Assembly (NCBI RefSeq): GCF_021648885.1
Contig: NZ_JAKJHZ010000003.1
Coordinates: 124,001 to 188,000 of the forward strand
Length of the DNA: 64,000 bases
Direction: 5' to 3'
Source of the DNA: Nocardioides potassii
Lineage (GTDB): Bacteria > Actinomycetota > Actinomycetes > Propionibacteriales > Nocardioidaceae
Shown here in pieces: positions 54,201 to 60,961 of the stretch (within the stretch, counting starts at the first letter, position 1; the number at the start of each line of letters is the position of its first letter). The position numbers were made by a program, and so were the translations under genes. The notes beneath the pieces were generated by a model. It was not told where the DNA came from. It did not search any database and saw only the letters and a list, made by a program, of their open reading frames with translations.

Positions 54201-54546
54201 GACGTACTCCCAGCTGGCCGCCCCCGCCGTAGGGGTCGGCCCCGGAACGTCGCCCGCCTCCGCGACGTACGCCGAGCCCTGGCTAAGCCTGCTCGAGCAG
54301 GTGGTCGGAGACGCCGCCATCGCGCTCGTGCGAGACCTGGCAGACCTCGACGTCACTCCACCTGTGGTGGGCGGTGAGGCCGGCGACGGCATCGTCGTGG
54401 AGATCGCGTGGCCAGACCGGCAGCTTGTGGTCGACCTCGACCTCACCGACGACGACCGCCACGACCTGGTCCATGACGGGTGGGTCGTGGTCCCGCCTGA
54501 TGCAACCGCCGTCCAGCAGGCCCTCGAACCGGCAGGAGCGCCGTAG
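48220..54546 (+). CDS. Giant DEAD/DEAH helicase fused to DUF1998 and a DUF559/Vsr-like nuclease domain (DrmA-DrmB-like fusion)
   Basis: A 2108-aa protein, GTG start overlapping the methyltransferase stop by 4 bp. Walker A TTGTGSGKTEAF is near residue 108 and a DEFH box (VLDEFHTYDGAQG) near 236. CxxC pairs lie in YCRHCGRS and TCPSCLQK. The second RecA lobe has VATPTLEMGIDIGDL and YLQRVGRAGRL (near 1090). Zinc-ribbon pairs CAACGHAQ...CPRCG and CARCGKV follow. The DUF1998 signature VHDKVPGGTGYLAEL with DCPCQDEDRAACHRCLSPW is near 1610-1670. Residues about 1740-1840 hold a nuclease-like domain (NVKPDFVL with D1772, VAVFCDGWRFHAS with D1790). In DISARM the helicase (DrmA) and DUF1998 protein (DrmB) are separate; here they are one chain with an added nuclease. 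Confidence 0.9.
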   Translation: MSELLPTTQAPRIQQSMLDYLATTFSLADEDARSALLDLLQDRESGIFKGPYLRLRLPFRPAADGWRDSMEWYEGFPPYGHQARAFERLTSLDLGLDKPRPLPTLVTTGTGSGKTEAFLHPILDHVVRAKRRGVTGTKAIVLYPMNALANDQAGRLASLITQHQELAGITAALYTGEQGTPRSRVTATALITDRHIIRRQAPDILLTNYKMLDQLLLREADQQIWAQSAASLQYLVLDEFHTYDGAQGTDVSMLLRRLGMALKSHWPDDAFTASDRARPLGIVTPVATSATLGDKGDPAAMLDFARTVFGEEFGLDAVVTESRLTLDEWLGEPATTLLPRTDRAALELAVETAGAETSGRLIAERMLSSLFADRDGAAPMLAGAEPGDLLDLVKAHPMTSAMVEAAAEAVSLDALVDAVLPSYAADPDGRAVAEQVLLLWSAVLSHVRKEVGRDAVSVELHLWVRELSRIDRRATGAPDYLWSDDRHLALGGDDGTDSVPAFPAVYCRHCGRSGWAVLRAPVGGFDLTGADPDDIRRASLLDDREFRALIHAPAEAETEEGAGPSEPDEPRLMWLHAEQRRVLPSLPADDAEVAEGRVLPVLAHAGPGAGDLSRDDTCPSCLQKDGIRFLGSAVATLLSVSLSTIFGSDDLDQAEKKSLVFTDSVQDAAHRAGFVQSRSHRLTLRAVLRAAVGDDTMTLDHLVQRVLEQAGNDPHHRYRLLPPEHADRSEFEPFWREERQRRVAPAVLRRVRARLLLDVVLEVGLQSRLGRTLELTGSLAAQVEASRGVLLRAANDVEKALGQQHLDGLGVTDDERVRWARGVLERMRTDGAIQHEWFRRFQAEDGRRYSIWGGRPATDGMPAFPRGRPAPGYPRVGGGGGPRDNDLVPAASTKGWYAVWTARALGCSPAEGASVVVELLKQLAALDVVQVVNTQSGAQVYEILPSRVLVQPVGDVELADGGVLLVCDTCGDLHPGTPQVVDELEGAPCQVLRCRGSLVRASGEPDNFYRRLYAAADTTRVIAREHTSLLPDETRLAYETEFKAGASNPAAPNVLVATPTLEMGIDIGDLSTVMLAGLPRSVASYLQRVGRAGRLTGSALNLAFVSGRGEQLPRLGDPLSVVNGAVRPPATYLDAEEILRRQYLASVADVLARTPGAPHPSTPAQAIGSVEAGSFLHALGTAAEDAGALDAFVVGFDDLSARARDGLKQWITPGATPLTSPMAAFLHEQRHHWASRVETVQHRIGEIQAELPELQERAALPAATDDDKLAVRTAVAGLGLARRQLADLRDGYWIGVLEEHGILPNYTLLDDTVSLDVTLSWLDPESQEYRSEEQSFHRASSLALRDLAPGATFYANRHQLLVDAVDLGHEGEAVRPWALCAACGHAQPRDGGAQPPTSCPRCGDTTIADVRQTIDVVELTSVSSAVRREEATIDDGSDDRKRAGFEVVTAADVGTPRTEWHVDQYPLGVKHLHGMTIRWLNLGRTGEPSSGSVHVSGQEHAAALFRVCARCGKVDTGTRRNAASEHRPWCPQRHAVDEDVRAIALSRTLRTEGVVVRLPATITLGDRFAVPSLIAAFQLGLREHLGGTPDHLAVEQVVDPHLSDGSDNRDALLVHDKVPGGTGYLAELSEPQKLWSVLRQAWLVVRDCPCQDEDRAACHRCLSPWLNGPTGRWVSRLAAERHLHDILTAGGTLPEPDEVLGWTVMKQPTVPDDPETHIEQRFRAVLRKRLTEGLGASVSEQPGPHGNRWTIVLGGRTWTLEPQLPLGNVKPDFVLVCNDPNVPRVAVFCDGWRFHASPAVNNLAADATKRAWLRAQGYVVVSLTWQDLDGAEQSAATPPSWFDDARWSKVLGASNGALRPAHRDLVVGGPIDLLVSWVASPDRDGLQALAELLPLLLIGAGDAGKTDPSKPLLELVGPLHSGQALPGDGAHATWSWRHDTLTVLARRTTGTASEVAVMVDDRTDVLGQAHKQAWNEWLRLANLLNLRLQEATVLTYSQLAAPAVGVGPGTSPASATYAEPWLSLLEQVVGDAAIALVRDLADLDVTPPVVGGEAGDGIVVEIAWPDRQLVVDLDLTDDDRHDLVHDGWVVVPPDATAVQQALEPAGAP

Positions 54547-56756
54547 TGCCCCAGATCATCCTCGGCCCCCAGCAGCACGCGCCCGAGATCGACGGATCGG
54601 TGCGCGGCAAGGCGTACACGTTCCTCGCGAAGCTCGCGGAGGACGACACCCGTCCCGGTCTGCACGTCGAGCCCATCGGTGGATCGCTCGACGCGCGGGT
54701 GCGCACCGGCCGGGTCGACCAGTTCTGGCGGGCCGTCCTGTTCAAGGTGCAGGGTCAGGCCGACGACGCGATGTACGTATACCTCGGCGTCTGGCCGCAC
54801 GACGACGCGATCGCCTTCGCCCAGCGTGCGCAGCTGCAGGTGAACCCCGTCAACGGGATCGCCGAGCTGCTGCTCGCCGAGCCTGCGCCACTGCATGTCG
54901 ACTCCGCCGAGGTCCCGGTCCTCGAGTCCGCGGACCTGGCGCCTGAGGAGCCCCTGCTGATTGCTCTTGGACACTCCGCGGTCAACCTCGTGAACGACCT
55001 CGGCCTAGACCCGGCGCTCGTCGAGCTCGCCATGGAGGTGCGCGACCCCGACGACATCGTCACGCTCGCCGACGCCGCGGCGCCGTGGCAGGGCGTGGCG
55101 CTCATCGATCTCGTCGCAGGCCGCAGCATCGAGCAGGTGCGTGAGGCGCTGAGCCTGGACGCGACCAGTGCACCCGAGCCAGCCGCCGACCAGGACAGCT
55201 CGCTCGTCCGGGCACTGACGCACCCTGCGGCCCGCATGCAGTTCGCCTTCGTGGAGGACGACGCTGCGCTGCGCCGCGCGATCGAGGACGGTGACTTCGC
55301 GGCGTGGCGCGTCTTCCTGCACCCGGAGCAGCGGAAGTACGTCGAGAAGAGCTGGAACGGTCCGTTCCGGCTCTCCGGTGGCGCCGGCACGGGCAAGACC
55401 GTCGTGCTGCTCCACCGTGCGCGCCGTCTCGCGCGACAGGACCCCGCTGCTCGCATCCTGCTGACGACCTTCAACAAGACCCTCGCTGAGGCCATGCAGC
55501 GCGACCTCCGCGTCCTCGACCCCACGCTGCCGCTGGCCGAGCGCGTCGGAGACCCGGGCGTCCTCGTCCGCGGCATCGATGCGGTCGCGCGCGCGGTGAG
55601 GCAGTCGTACGCCTCACACCTCCCCGGCGCCGTGTCGGCCGTGCTTGGGCCCCGCACCAGCGAGGTCAGCCAGGTGACCGGCCGCAACGCGTGGCGAGAC
55701 GCGATCGCCGCGGCCGGGGACGACCTGCCGACGGAGCTGCGCAGCCCGTCCTTCCTGGAGGCCGAGTACGCGACGGTCGTGCTCCCGCACCGCGTCACGA
55801 CCTTCGAGGAGTACGCGAAGGTCCGCAGGCAAGGACGCGGGGTGTCCCTCGACCGACGCGGGCGGGCAGCGGTGTGGAAGGTGATCACTGCCTACCGCCT
55901 GGAGGCCGGGATCCGGGGCAGCCTGGACTTCTCCGAGGCCGCCGCGGTCGCTGCTGAGGCGGTGTCGGCCAGTGGTCAGCACCCGTTGGACCACGTGCTG
56001 GTCGACGAGGGCCAGGACCTGGGGCCGTCCCGCTGGCAGCTGCTGCGAGCGTTGGTCGCCGAGCGACCCGACGACATCTTCATCGCGGAGGACTCGCACC
56101 AGCGGATCTATGGCCACAGGATCGTCCTGGGCCGCTACGGCGTGCGCATCGTCGGCCGGTCGCAGCGCCTGCGGCTCAACTACCGCACGACCGCGCAGAA
56201 CCTCCGCTACGCGGTGAGCATGCTCACCGGCACCGAGTTCGTCGACCTCGAGGACCAGGCAGAGGACCCCAGTGAGTACCGCTCGGCACGGACGGGACCG
56301 TCCCCTCGGCTCGTCCAGGCCTCGTCCCCGAGCGAGGAGCTTGACCGCGCCGCGGAGGTGGTGCGTGCCTGGCTGGACGAGGGCGCCGTCCCCGAGACGA
56401 TTGGACTGCTCGTGCGGTCGGAGAATGCGGGGGAGCGTCTGGTCCGCGCGCTCGAGGAGCGCCGGGTAGACGCACGGTTCGTCTCGGACAAGACCGTCCC
56501 TGGTGGCAAGCCCGTCGCCATGACGATGCACCGAGCCAAGGGCATGGAGTTCTCCCGGGTGCTCATCACGGGCGCCGACGCGGACTCCGTGCCTGCGGCG
56601 TACGCGTTGAAGGACGTGCCCGAGGCGGAGCGCGAGGACGCGGTGCGTCGTGAGCGCTCGTTGCTCTACGTCGCTGCCACCCGGGCTCGCGACGAGCTCG
56701 CGATCGTGTGGACAGGCGAGCCCAGTGAGCTGTTGCCGACCAGAGAGGAGATTTGA
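54546..56756 (+). CDS. UvrD-type superfamily 1 helicase with possible RelE/ParE-like N-terminal domain
   Basis: A 736-aa protein, GTG start overlapping the previous stop (TAGTG). Helicase motifs: GGAGTGKTVVLLHRA (near 280), VLVDEGQDLGPSRWQ (near 485), LRLNYRTTAQNLR, MTMHRAKGMEFSRV (near 660) and LLYVAATRARDEL. Residues 15-105 show a RelE/ParE-like layout, with RVRTGRVDQFWRAVLFKV then YVYLGVWPHDDAIAFAQ. RelE-fold proteins typically have a strand with Arg residues and a late V-x-x-H/D-A-Y helix. If real, the domain could bind or cut RNA, or tether the helicase to the ribosome. The helicase call is firm; the N-terminal call is tentative. Confidence 0.87.
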   Translation: MPQIILGPQQHAPEIDGSVRGKAYTFLAKLAEDDTRPGLHVEPIGGSLDARVRTGRVDQFWRAVLFKVQGQADDAMYVYLGVWPHDDAIAFAQRAQLQVNPVNGIAELLLAEPAPLHVDSAEVPVLESADLAPEEPLLIALGHSAVNLVNDLGLDPALVELAMEVRDPDDIVTLADAAAPWQGVALIDLVAGRSIEQVREALSLDATSAPEPAADQDSSLVRALTHPAARMQFAFVEDDAALRRAIEDGDFAAWRVFLHPEQRKYVEKSWNGPFRLSGGAGTGKTVVLLHRARRLARQDPAARILLTTFNKTLAEAMQRDLRVLDPTLPLAERVGDPGVLVRGIDAVARAVRQSYASHLPGAVSAVLGPRTSEVSQVTGRNAWRDAIAAAGDDLPTELRSPSFLEAEYATVVLPHRVTTFEEYAKVRRQGRGVSLDRRGRAAVWKVITAYRLEAGIRGSLDFSEAAAVAAEAVSASGQHPLDHVLVDEGQDLGPSRWQLLRALVAERPDDIFIAEDSHQRIYGHRIVLGRYGVRIVGRSQRLRLNYRTTAQNLRYAVSMLTGTEFVDLEDQAEDPSEYRSARTGPSPRLVQASSPSEELDRAAEVVRAWLDEGAVPETIGLLVRSENAGERLVRALEERRVDARFVSDKTVPGGKPVAMTMHRAKGMEFSRVLITGADADSVPAAYALKDVPEAEREDAVRRERSLLYVAATRARDELAIVWTGEPSELLPTREEI

Positions 56757-57589
56757 TGGCGCGAGAGGCGTGGGACACCCGCGAGGTGGACCTGACGATC
56801 GACACGTACTTCTCGATGCTGCGGCTCGAGCTGGACGGGCAGCCCTACAGCAAGGCCGACCACCGGCGAGACCTGATGACGAAGATCGAACGCTCGAACG
56901 GCTCCGTCGAGTACAAGCTGCAGAACATCTCCGCGGTGATCAACGAGCTGGGCGGGGTCTTCATCGACGGCTACAAGCCGGCGACCAACGTCCAGGGGTT
57001 GCTACGCGAGCGGGTGACGGAACGGTTCGGCGGCGCGGTCGACCTGCGCGACCAGATGGTGAGAGCCGCCGAGCAGCCGGCACCGTCCGACCGTGTGACG
57101 CTGGGGTCGGCGGCCGCCGTTCCTGAAGTCGAGCTGACCCCGCCAGCGTTCGGCCGGGTCCGCGTCGCCCGGATGATCGACTTCCACGAGCGCGAGGCAC
57201 GCAACCGGTCGCTCGGCCTAGCAGGGGAGGAGGCCGTTGTGCGGCTAGAACGTGCTCGTCTGGCTGCAGCGGGCAAGGCTGACCTTGCGGCCGAGGTGCG
57301 CCACGTCTCGGTCATGGACGGTGACGGTCTCGGCTACGACGTCAGGTCGTTCGACCGGGCCGGCAACGAGCGATTCATCGAGGTCAAGACGACGCGCTAC
57401 GCCAGGCACTTGCCGTTCCTCGTGTCCCGCAACGAGGTTGACCTCTCCGAGGAGGAGCCCGACAAGTTCATCCTCTACCGGCTCTTCAAGTTCGGCGCGG
57501 GCGGTGGGCACTACGAGCTGCCAGGTTCGCTGCGCTCCGCGGCCCAGCTGGACCCGACGACCTATCGCGCGCTCCCGAACGTCGGATAG
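56756..57589 (+). CDS. DUF3883-domain protein (Mrr/NERD-like nuclease fold)
   Basis: A 277-aa protein starting at the ATG that shares one base with the previous TGA (TGATG). Residues 1-80 are a small helical domain (SKADHRRDLMTKIERSNGSVE). The C-terminal half is DUF3883-like: LGYDVRSFDRAGNERF (D195), FIEVKTTR (E209-x-K211) and FLVSRNEVDLSEE. That is the D...ExK arrangement of the restriction-endonuclease-like fold. DUF3883 proteins recur in defence islands beside helicases. It could be the DNA-cutting or DNA-binding partner of the SNF2 helicase encoded 8 bp downstream. Confidence 0.85.
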   Translation: MAREAWDTREVDLTIDTYFSMLRLELDGQPYSKADHRRDLMTKIERSNGSVEYKLQNISAVINELGGVFIDGYKPATNVQGLLRERVTERFGGAVDLRDQMVRAAEQPAPSDRVTLGSAAAVPEVELTPPAFGRVRVARMIDFHEREARNRSLGLAGEEAVVRLERARLAAAGKADLAAEVRHVSVMDGDGLGYDVRSFDRAGNERFIEVKTTRYARHLPFLVSRNEVDLSEEEPDKFILYRLFKFGAGGGHYELPGSLRSAAQLDPTTYRALPNVG

Positions 57590-57597
57590 GAGGCGAC

Positions 57598-60500
57598 ATG
57601 GACGACGTCGCGTACACGCCAGCGGTTGACGGTCGTTGGACCGACCTGGGCGGAGAGCTCGAGCAGTGGCTCGTGCTCGGCGAGCCGACTGAGGAGATCG
57701 CTCAGGCGGCGGAGGCGTCTGGCGCATCGCTGCGGTTCGCGGACGGCACAATGTGGTCGCGCTCGCTGCACACGGGGACGTACACCCTGCGCCGCGGGAG
57801 CAAGGCAGCAATCGTTCTCGTGCTCCACGGCATCCCCGGGGGAAGTGCATTGCAGGGGGACTCGCGACGCCTCGTCGGTCACATGGGGCTGGCAGAACCA
57901 GTCTTCGAAAGCATGTGGCCGCAGGGGCGTGCCGTCGACACCTCCGCCGGCGTCCGCGAGGGCGACGTGGTCCGGCTGCGGGGCTCAGCTGCCCTCGGCA
58001 CGGTGACCGCGGTGCGCCTGCGGGCAGGCGAGTACGAAGTGGAGGTGCGCGGACCCAACGGGGTGCAGGTCATGGACACCGACGCCCTGGAGGTGATCGG
58101 AGGCGACCCTAACGACCCGGCGTTCTGGATCAGCCAGCCGGGAGGCTCTGCGGCCGATATCTCCTTGACCGTCACGTGGACCAAGTTGCGCAACGCACTG
58201 ACTGACACCGTCTACTCCTACGCATCGAGCAAGACGATCTTCCGGCCCTACCAGTTCGTGCCGGTGCTCAAGCTCCTGTCGTCCGGCACCGGCCGTCTGC
58301 TGATCGCTGACGAGGTCGGTCTGGGCAAGACGATCGAAGCGGGCCTCATCTGGAGCGAGCTGGAGCGGCGCACCCCCCTGGACCGCGTCCTGGTGGTCTG
58401 CCCTGCGTCGCTCCGCCTCAAGTGGAAGAGCGAGATGGGTCGGCGCTTCGACCGCGACCTGGCGCTGATGACCCCTCAAGACCTCCGCGACCAGGCGCAC
58501 AAGATGGCCCAGGGGCGCGAGTCAAGATTCGCCGGTGTGGTCGGGGTCGAGTCCCTTCGGCGGCACGAAGACGCGCTCCAGGCGCTCACCGACGTGCACG
58601 CGCGGTTCGACCTCGTGATCGTCGACGAGGCTCACGTGCTTCGGAACCGAGGGGGAAAGAGCTATCAGCTCGGCCAGCTGCTCTCCGACTGGGCAGACGT
58701 GCTCGTGTTCCTCTCTGCGACCCCTCTCAACCTCGGCCAGAGCGATCTTTTCAACCTCGTCAACATGCTTCACGAGGAGGAGTTCAGCGACCCGGCCGTC
58801 TTCGAGGCCCAGCTCGAGCCCAACGAGGCGCTCAACGAGGTCATCCGCGAGGTGCGCACCGGCATGCAGGCACCCCGGACCCTGCTGCCCCTGGTGGAGG
58901 GCATCGCCGAGATGGAGCTGGGCGCCGCGGTCGCGGCACGGCCCGACTACGGGAGGCTGTGCACGATCCTGGACGTGGACCGTCCTCTCACGTCGGAGGA
59001 GGCGGCAGGGGCCAAGCGCGCGGCCAGCGCGCTGAACACGCTCGGCAGCGTCTTGACCCGTACGCGGAAGGCGGACGTCCCTGATGCCAAGGCCATCCGG
59101 GTGGCGGAGCAGGTTCCCGTGGACTGGTCGGACCACGAGCGATCGATGTACGAGAGCGTGCGCGCGCTCTACACCGCCGAGGCGGAGCGGCGTGGGACGC
59201 CGATCGGGTTCGCGCTGCAGATGCCGCTCCGGCAGGCCGCGTCGTGCCTTCCCGCGATGCAGGAGAGCATCCGACGGCGGTTCGTCGACGCTGAGGATGA
59301 AGACGAGGACGCGTTCGAGGACGTGGCCGATGCCGCAGCGTCCGACAGAGTGGAACTCGACATCCTGGACCTCGATGGACTGATGAGGCCGCTGGCGCAC
59401 GACACCAAGTTCGAGGCGATGCTTGAGCGGCTCCTTCAGGCGCGCGAGCGCGGGATGCAGCAGGCCATGGTGTTCTCGTTCTTCACCGGAACCCTGCGCT
59501 ACCTGGAAGAGCGACTGAGCCAGCACTTCAGCGCGAGGCGGATGACCGGGGCGACGTCCATGGACGACCGCCAGAGCATCATGCAGGAGTTTCGGGACGG
59601 GAAGTTCGAGCTGCTGCTGCTGAGCCAGGTGGGCGCGGAAGGCCTCGACTTCGAGTTCTGCAACGTGATGGTCAACTACGACCTGCCGTGGAACCCCATG
59701 CAGGTCGAGCAGAGGATCGGACGACTGGACCGGTTCGGTCAGCAGAACGAGAAGATCTTCATCCTCAACATGCACGTGCCCGGGACGATCGAGTCGGACA
59801 TCTTCGAGCGGCTTTACCGCCGCATCGGGGTCTTCGAGCGATCGATCGGCGAGCTCGAGCCGATCCTGCGCGACAAGCTGAAGGACATCACCAGGTCGTT
59901 GCTGGACCCGAGCCTGACTCCTGCCGAACGAGATCGGGAGTCCAAGCGGGTGGCTGTCGCGCTCGCCGAGCGCGCCGCGCAGGTACGCGAGCTGGAAGCA
60001 TCCCGAGGCGCCCTTTCCACCGTCGACCAGCTGCAGGTCGACGGGATGACGGACGACGGTCCGACCCACGGTCGTTTCGTGGGCGCAGCCGAGGTGAGGC
60101 TCCTGGTCGAGCGACTGGTCGCTCGCCTCGGCGGCAAGCTGACTCCCTCCAGTCAGCTCGGCATCTCCCGACTGACTGGCAGCGTGGAGATGGCAACGCG
60201 GCTCCGGGCGCTCGATGTGAGGAGCAGCGGCGGCATGCGCCCCGTGGGACAGCTCGCGGCCGACCTTGCGAACCGCGCGGAGGTCAGGGTCACCTTCGAC
60301 TCCGACGTGGCCAGCAAGCACGGGGTCGAGCTCGTGGCGAGCCGGCACCCTCTCGTCGACCTCGCTCTTGCCTCGTTGGAGGACGACGTCATCAGCCTGA
60401 GGCGCTTCGCAGTCGTGGGGTTGCCAGGGGCGCAGCTGCCGGCGCTGGGTGCGCTGGTGCGCCTGGACATGGTGAGCTCGACCGGAGTCCGCCCCCGCAC

Positions 60501-60951
60501 CGAGCTGTGGGCGCACGCGGTGGACCTCGACACGGGCGAGACTCTCAGGGACCTCGGCCCTGAACTGCTCGAGAGCATCGCTCGCGGAAGCCTTGTCGAC
60601 GTGCCGCATGAACAGCACCCCCTCGTTGAGGCCCGACTGACTCTGCTGGACGAGATAGCAGCCGTTCGACGAAGAGGTGTCCAGCGAGAGCGCCGCGCAG
60701 ACAACGACGCACTGGTGGATGCCCGCCTCGCGTCGCAGCAGCGGTCGATCGACATCAAGATGGACCGGGCTCGGTCAACACTGGCCGACGTGCGTGAGCG
60801 TGAACGCGACGACCGGGTCGCCCGGCTGCACGAGGGGCGGATCAAGAACCTCGAGCTCGACCGGGCGCGCGTGGAGCACGACCTCGAGGCGATGCGCCAC
60901 CTCGACGTCACGTCGTCGACGGTCGCTGTGCTGCAGGTCCACCGCGCCTGA
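57598..60951 (+). CDS. SNF2/RapA-like helicase with coiled-coil C-terminus
   Basis: A 1117-aa last gene of the operon. A roughly 230-residue N-terminal domain includes a KOW/Tudor-like segment (VREGDVVRLRGSAALGTVT). The helicase core has LLIADEVGLGKTIEAG (near 240), VIVDEAHVLRNRGG (near 343), LSATPLNLG, and motif VI QRIGRLDRFGQQN (near 705). The C-terminal 140 residues are rich in Arg, Glu, Asp and Leu with heptad character, predicting a coiled coil. It is different from the DrmD-like SNF2 protein at 40764; this one resembles RapA/HepA or DpdE-like defence helicases. It ends 10 bp from the convergent Hsp70 gene. Confidence 0.9.
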   Translation: MDDVAYTPAVDGRWTDLGGELEQWLVLGEPTEEIAQAAEASGASLRFADGTMWSRSLHTGTYTLRRGSKAAIVLVLHGIPGGSALQGDSRRLVGHMGLAEPVFESMWPQGRAVDTSAGVREGDVVRLRGSAALGTVTAVRLRAGEYEVEVRGPNGVQVMDTDALEVIGGDPNDPAFWISQPGGSAADISLTVTWTKLRNALTDTVYSYASSKTIFRPYQFVPVLKLLSSGTGRLLIADEVGLGKTIEAGLIWSELERRTPLDRVLVVCPASLRLKWKSEMGRRFDRDLALMTPQDLRDQAHKMAQGRESRFAGVVGVESLRRHEDALQALTDVHARFDLVIVDEAHVLRNRGGKSYQLGQLLSDWADVLVFLSATPLNLGQSDLFNLVNMLHEEEFSDPAVFEAQLEPNEALNEVIREVRTGMQAPRTLLPLVEGIAEMELGAAVAARPDYGRLCTILDVDRPLTSEEAAGAKRAASALNTLGSVLTRTRKADVPDAKAIRVAEQVPVDWSDHERSMYESVRALYTAEAERRGTPIGFALQMPLRQAASCLPAMQESIRRRFVDAEDEDEDAFEDVADAAASDRVELDILDLDGLMRPLAHDTKFEAMLERLLQARERGMQQAMVFSFFTGTLRYLEERLSQHFSARRMTGATSMDDRQSIMQEFRDGKFELLLLSQVGAEGLDFEFCNVMVNYDLPWNPMQVEQRIGRLDRFGQQNEKIFILNMHVPGTIESDIFERLYRRIGVFERSIGELEPILRDKLKDITRSLLDPSLTPAERDRESKRVAVALAERAAQVRELEASRGALSTVDQLQVDGMTDDGPTHGRFVGAAEVRLLVERLVARLGGKLTPSSQLGISRLTGSVEMATRLRALDVRSSGGMRPVGQLAADLANRAEVRVTFDSDVASKHGVELVASRHPLVDLALASLEDDVISLRRFAVVGLPGAQLPALGALVRLDMVSSTGVRPRTELWAHAVDLDTGETLRDLGPELLESIARGSLVDVPHEQHPLVEARLTLLDEIAAVRRRGVQRERRADNDALVDARLASQQRSIDIKMDRARSTLADVRERERDDRVARLHEGRIKNLELDRARVEHDLEAMRHLDVTSSTVAVLQVHRA

Positions 60952-60961
60952 TCGTGTGCCC

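Noticed and set aside
34732..60951. BREX or PGL system
   Set aside because: The methyltransferase resembles PglX, but no PglZ phosphatase, BrxC/PglY ATPase, BrxL or PglW kinase is present in the window.
34732..60951. Dpd (7-deazaguanine) or Dnd/Ssp phosphorothioate system
   Set aside because: SNF2 and DUF1998 helicases occur in Dpd too, but no TGT-like DpdA, preQ0 genes, cysteine desulfurase or DndC-like protein is seen.
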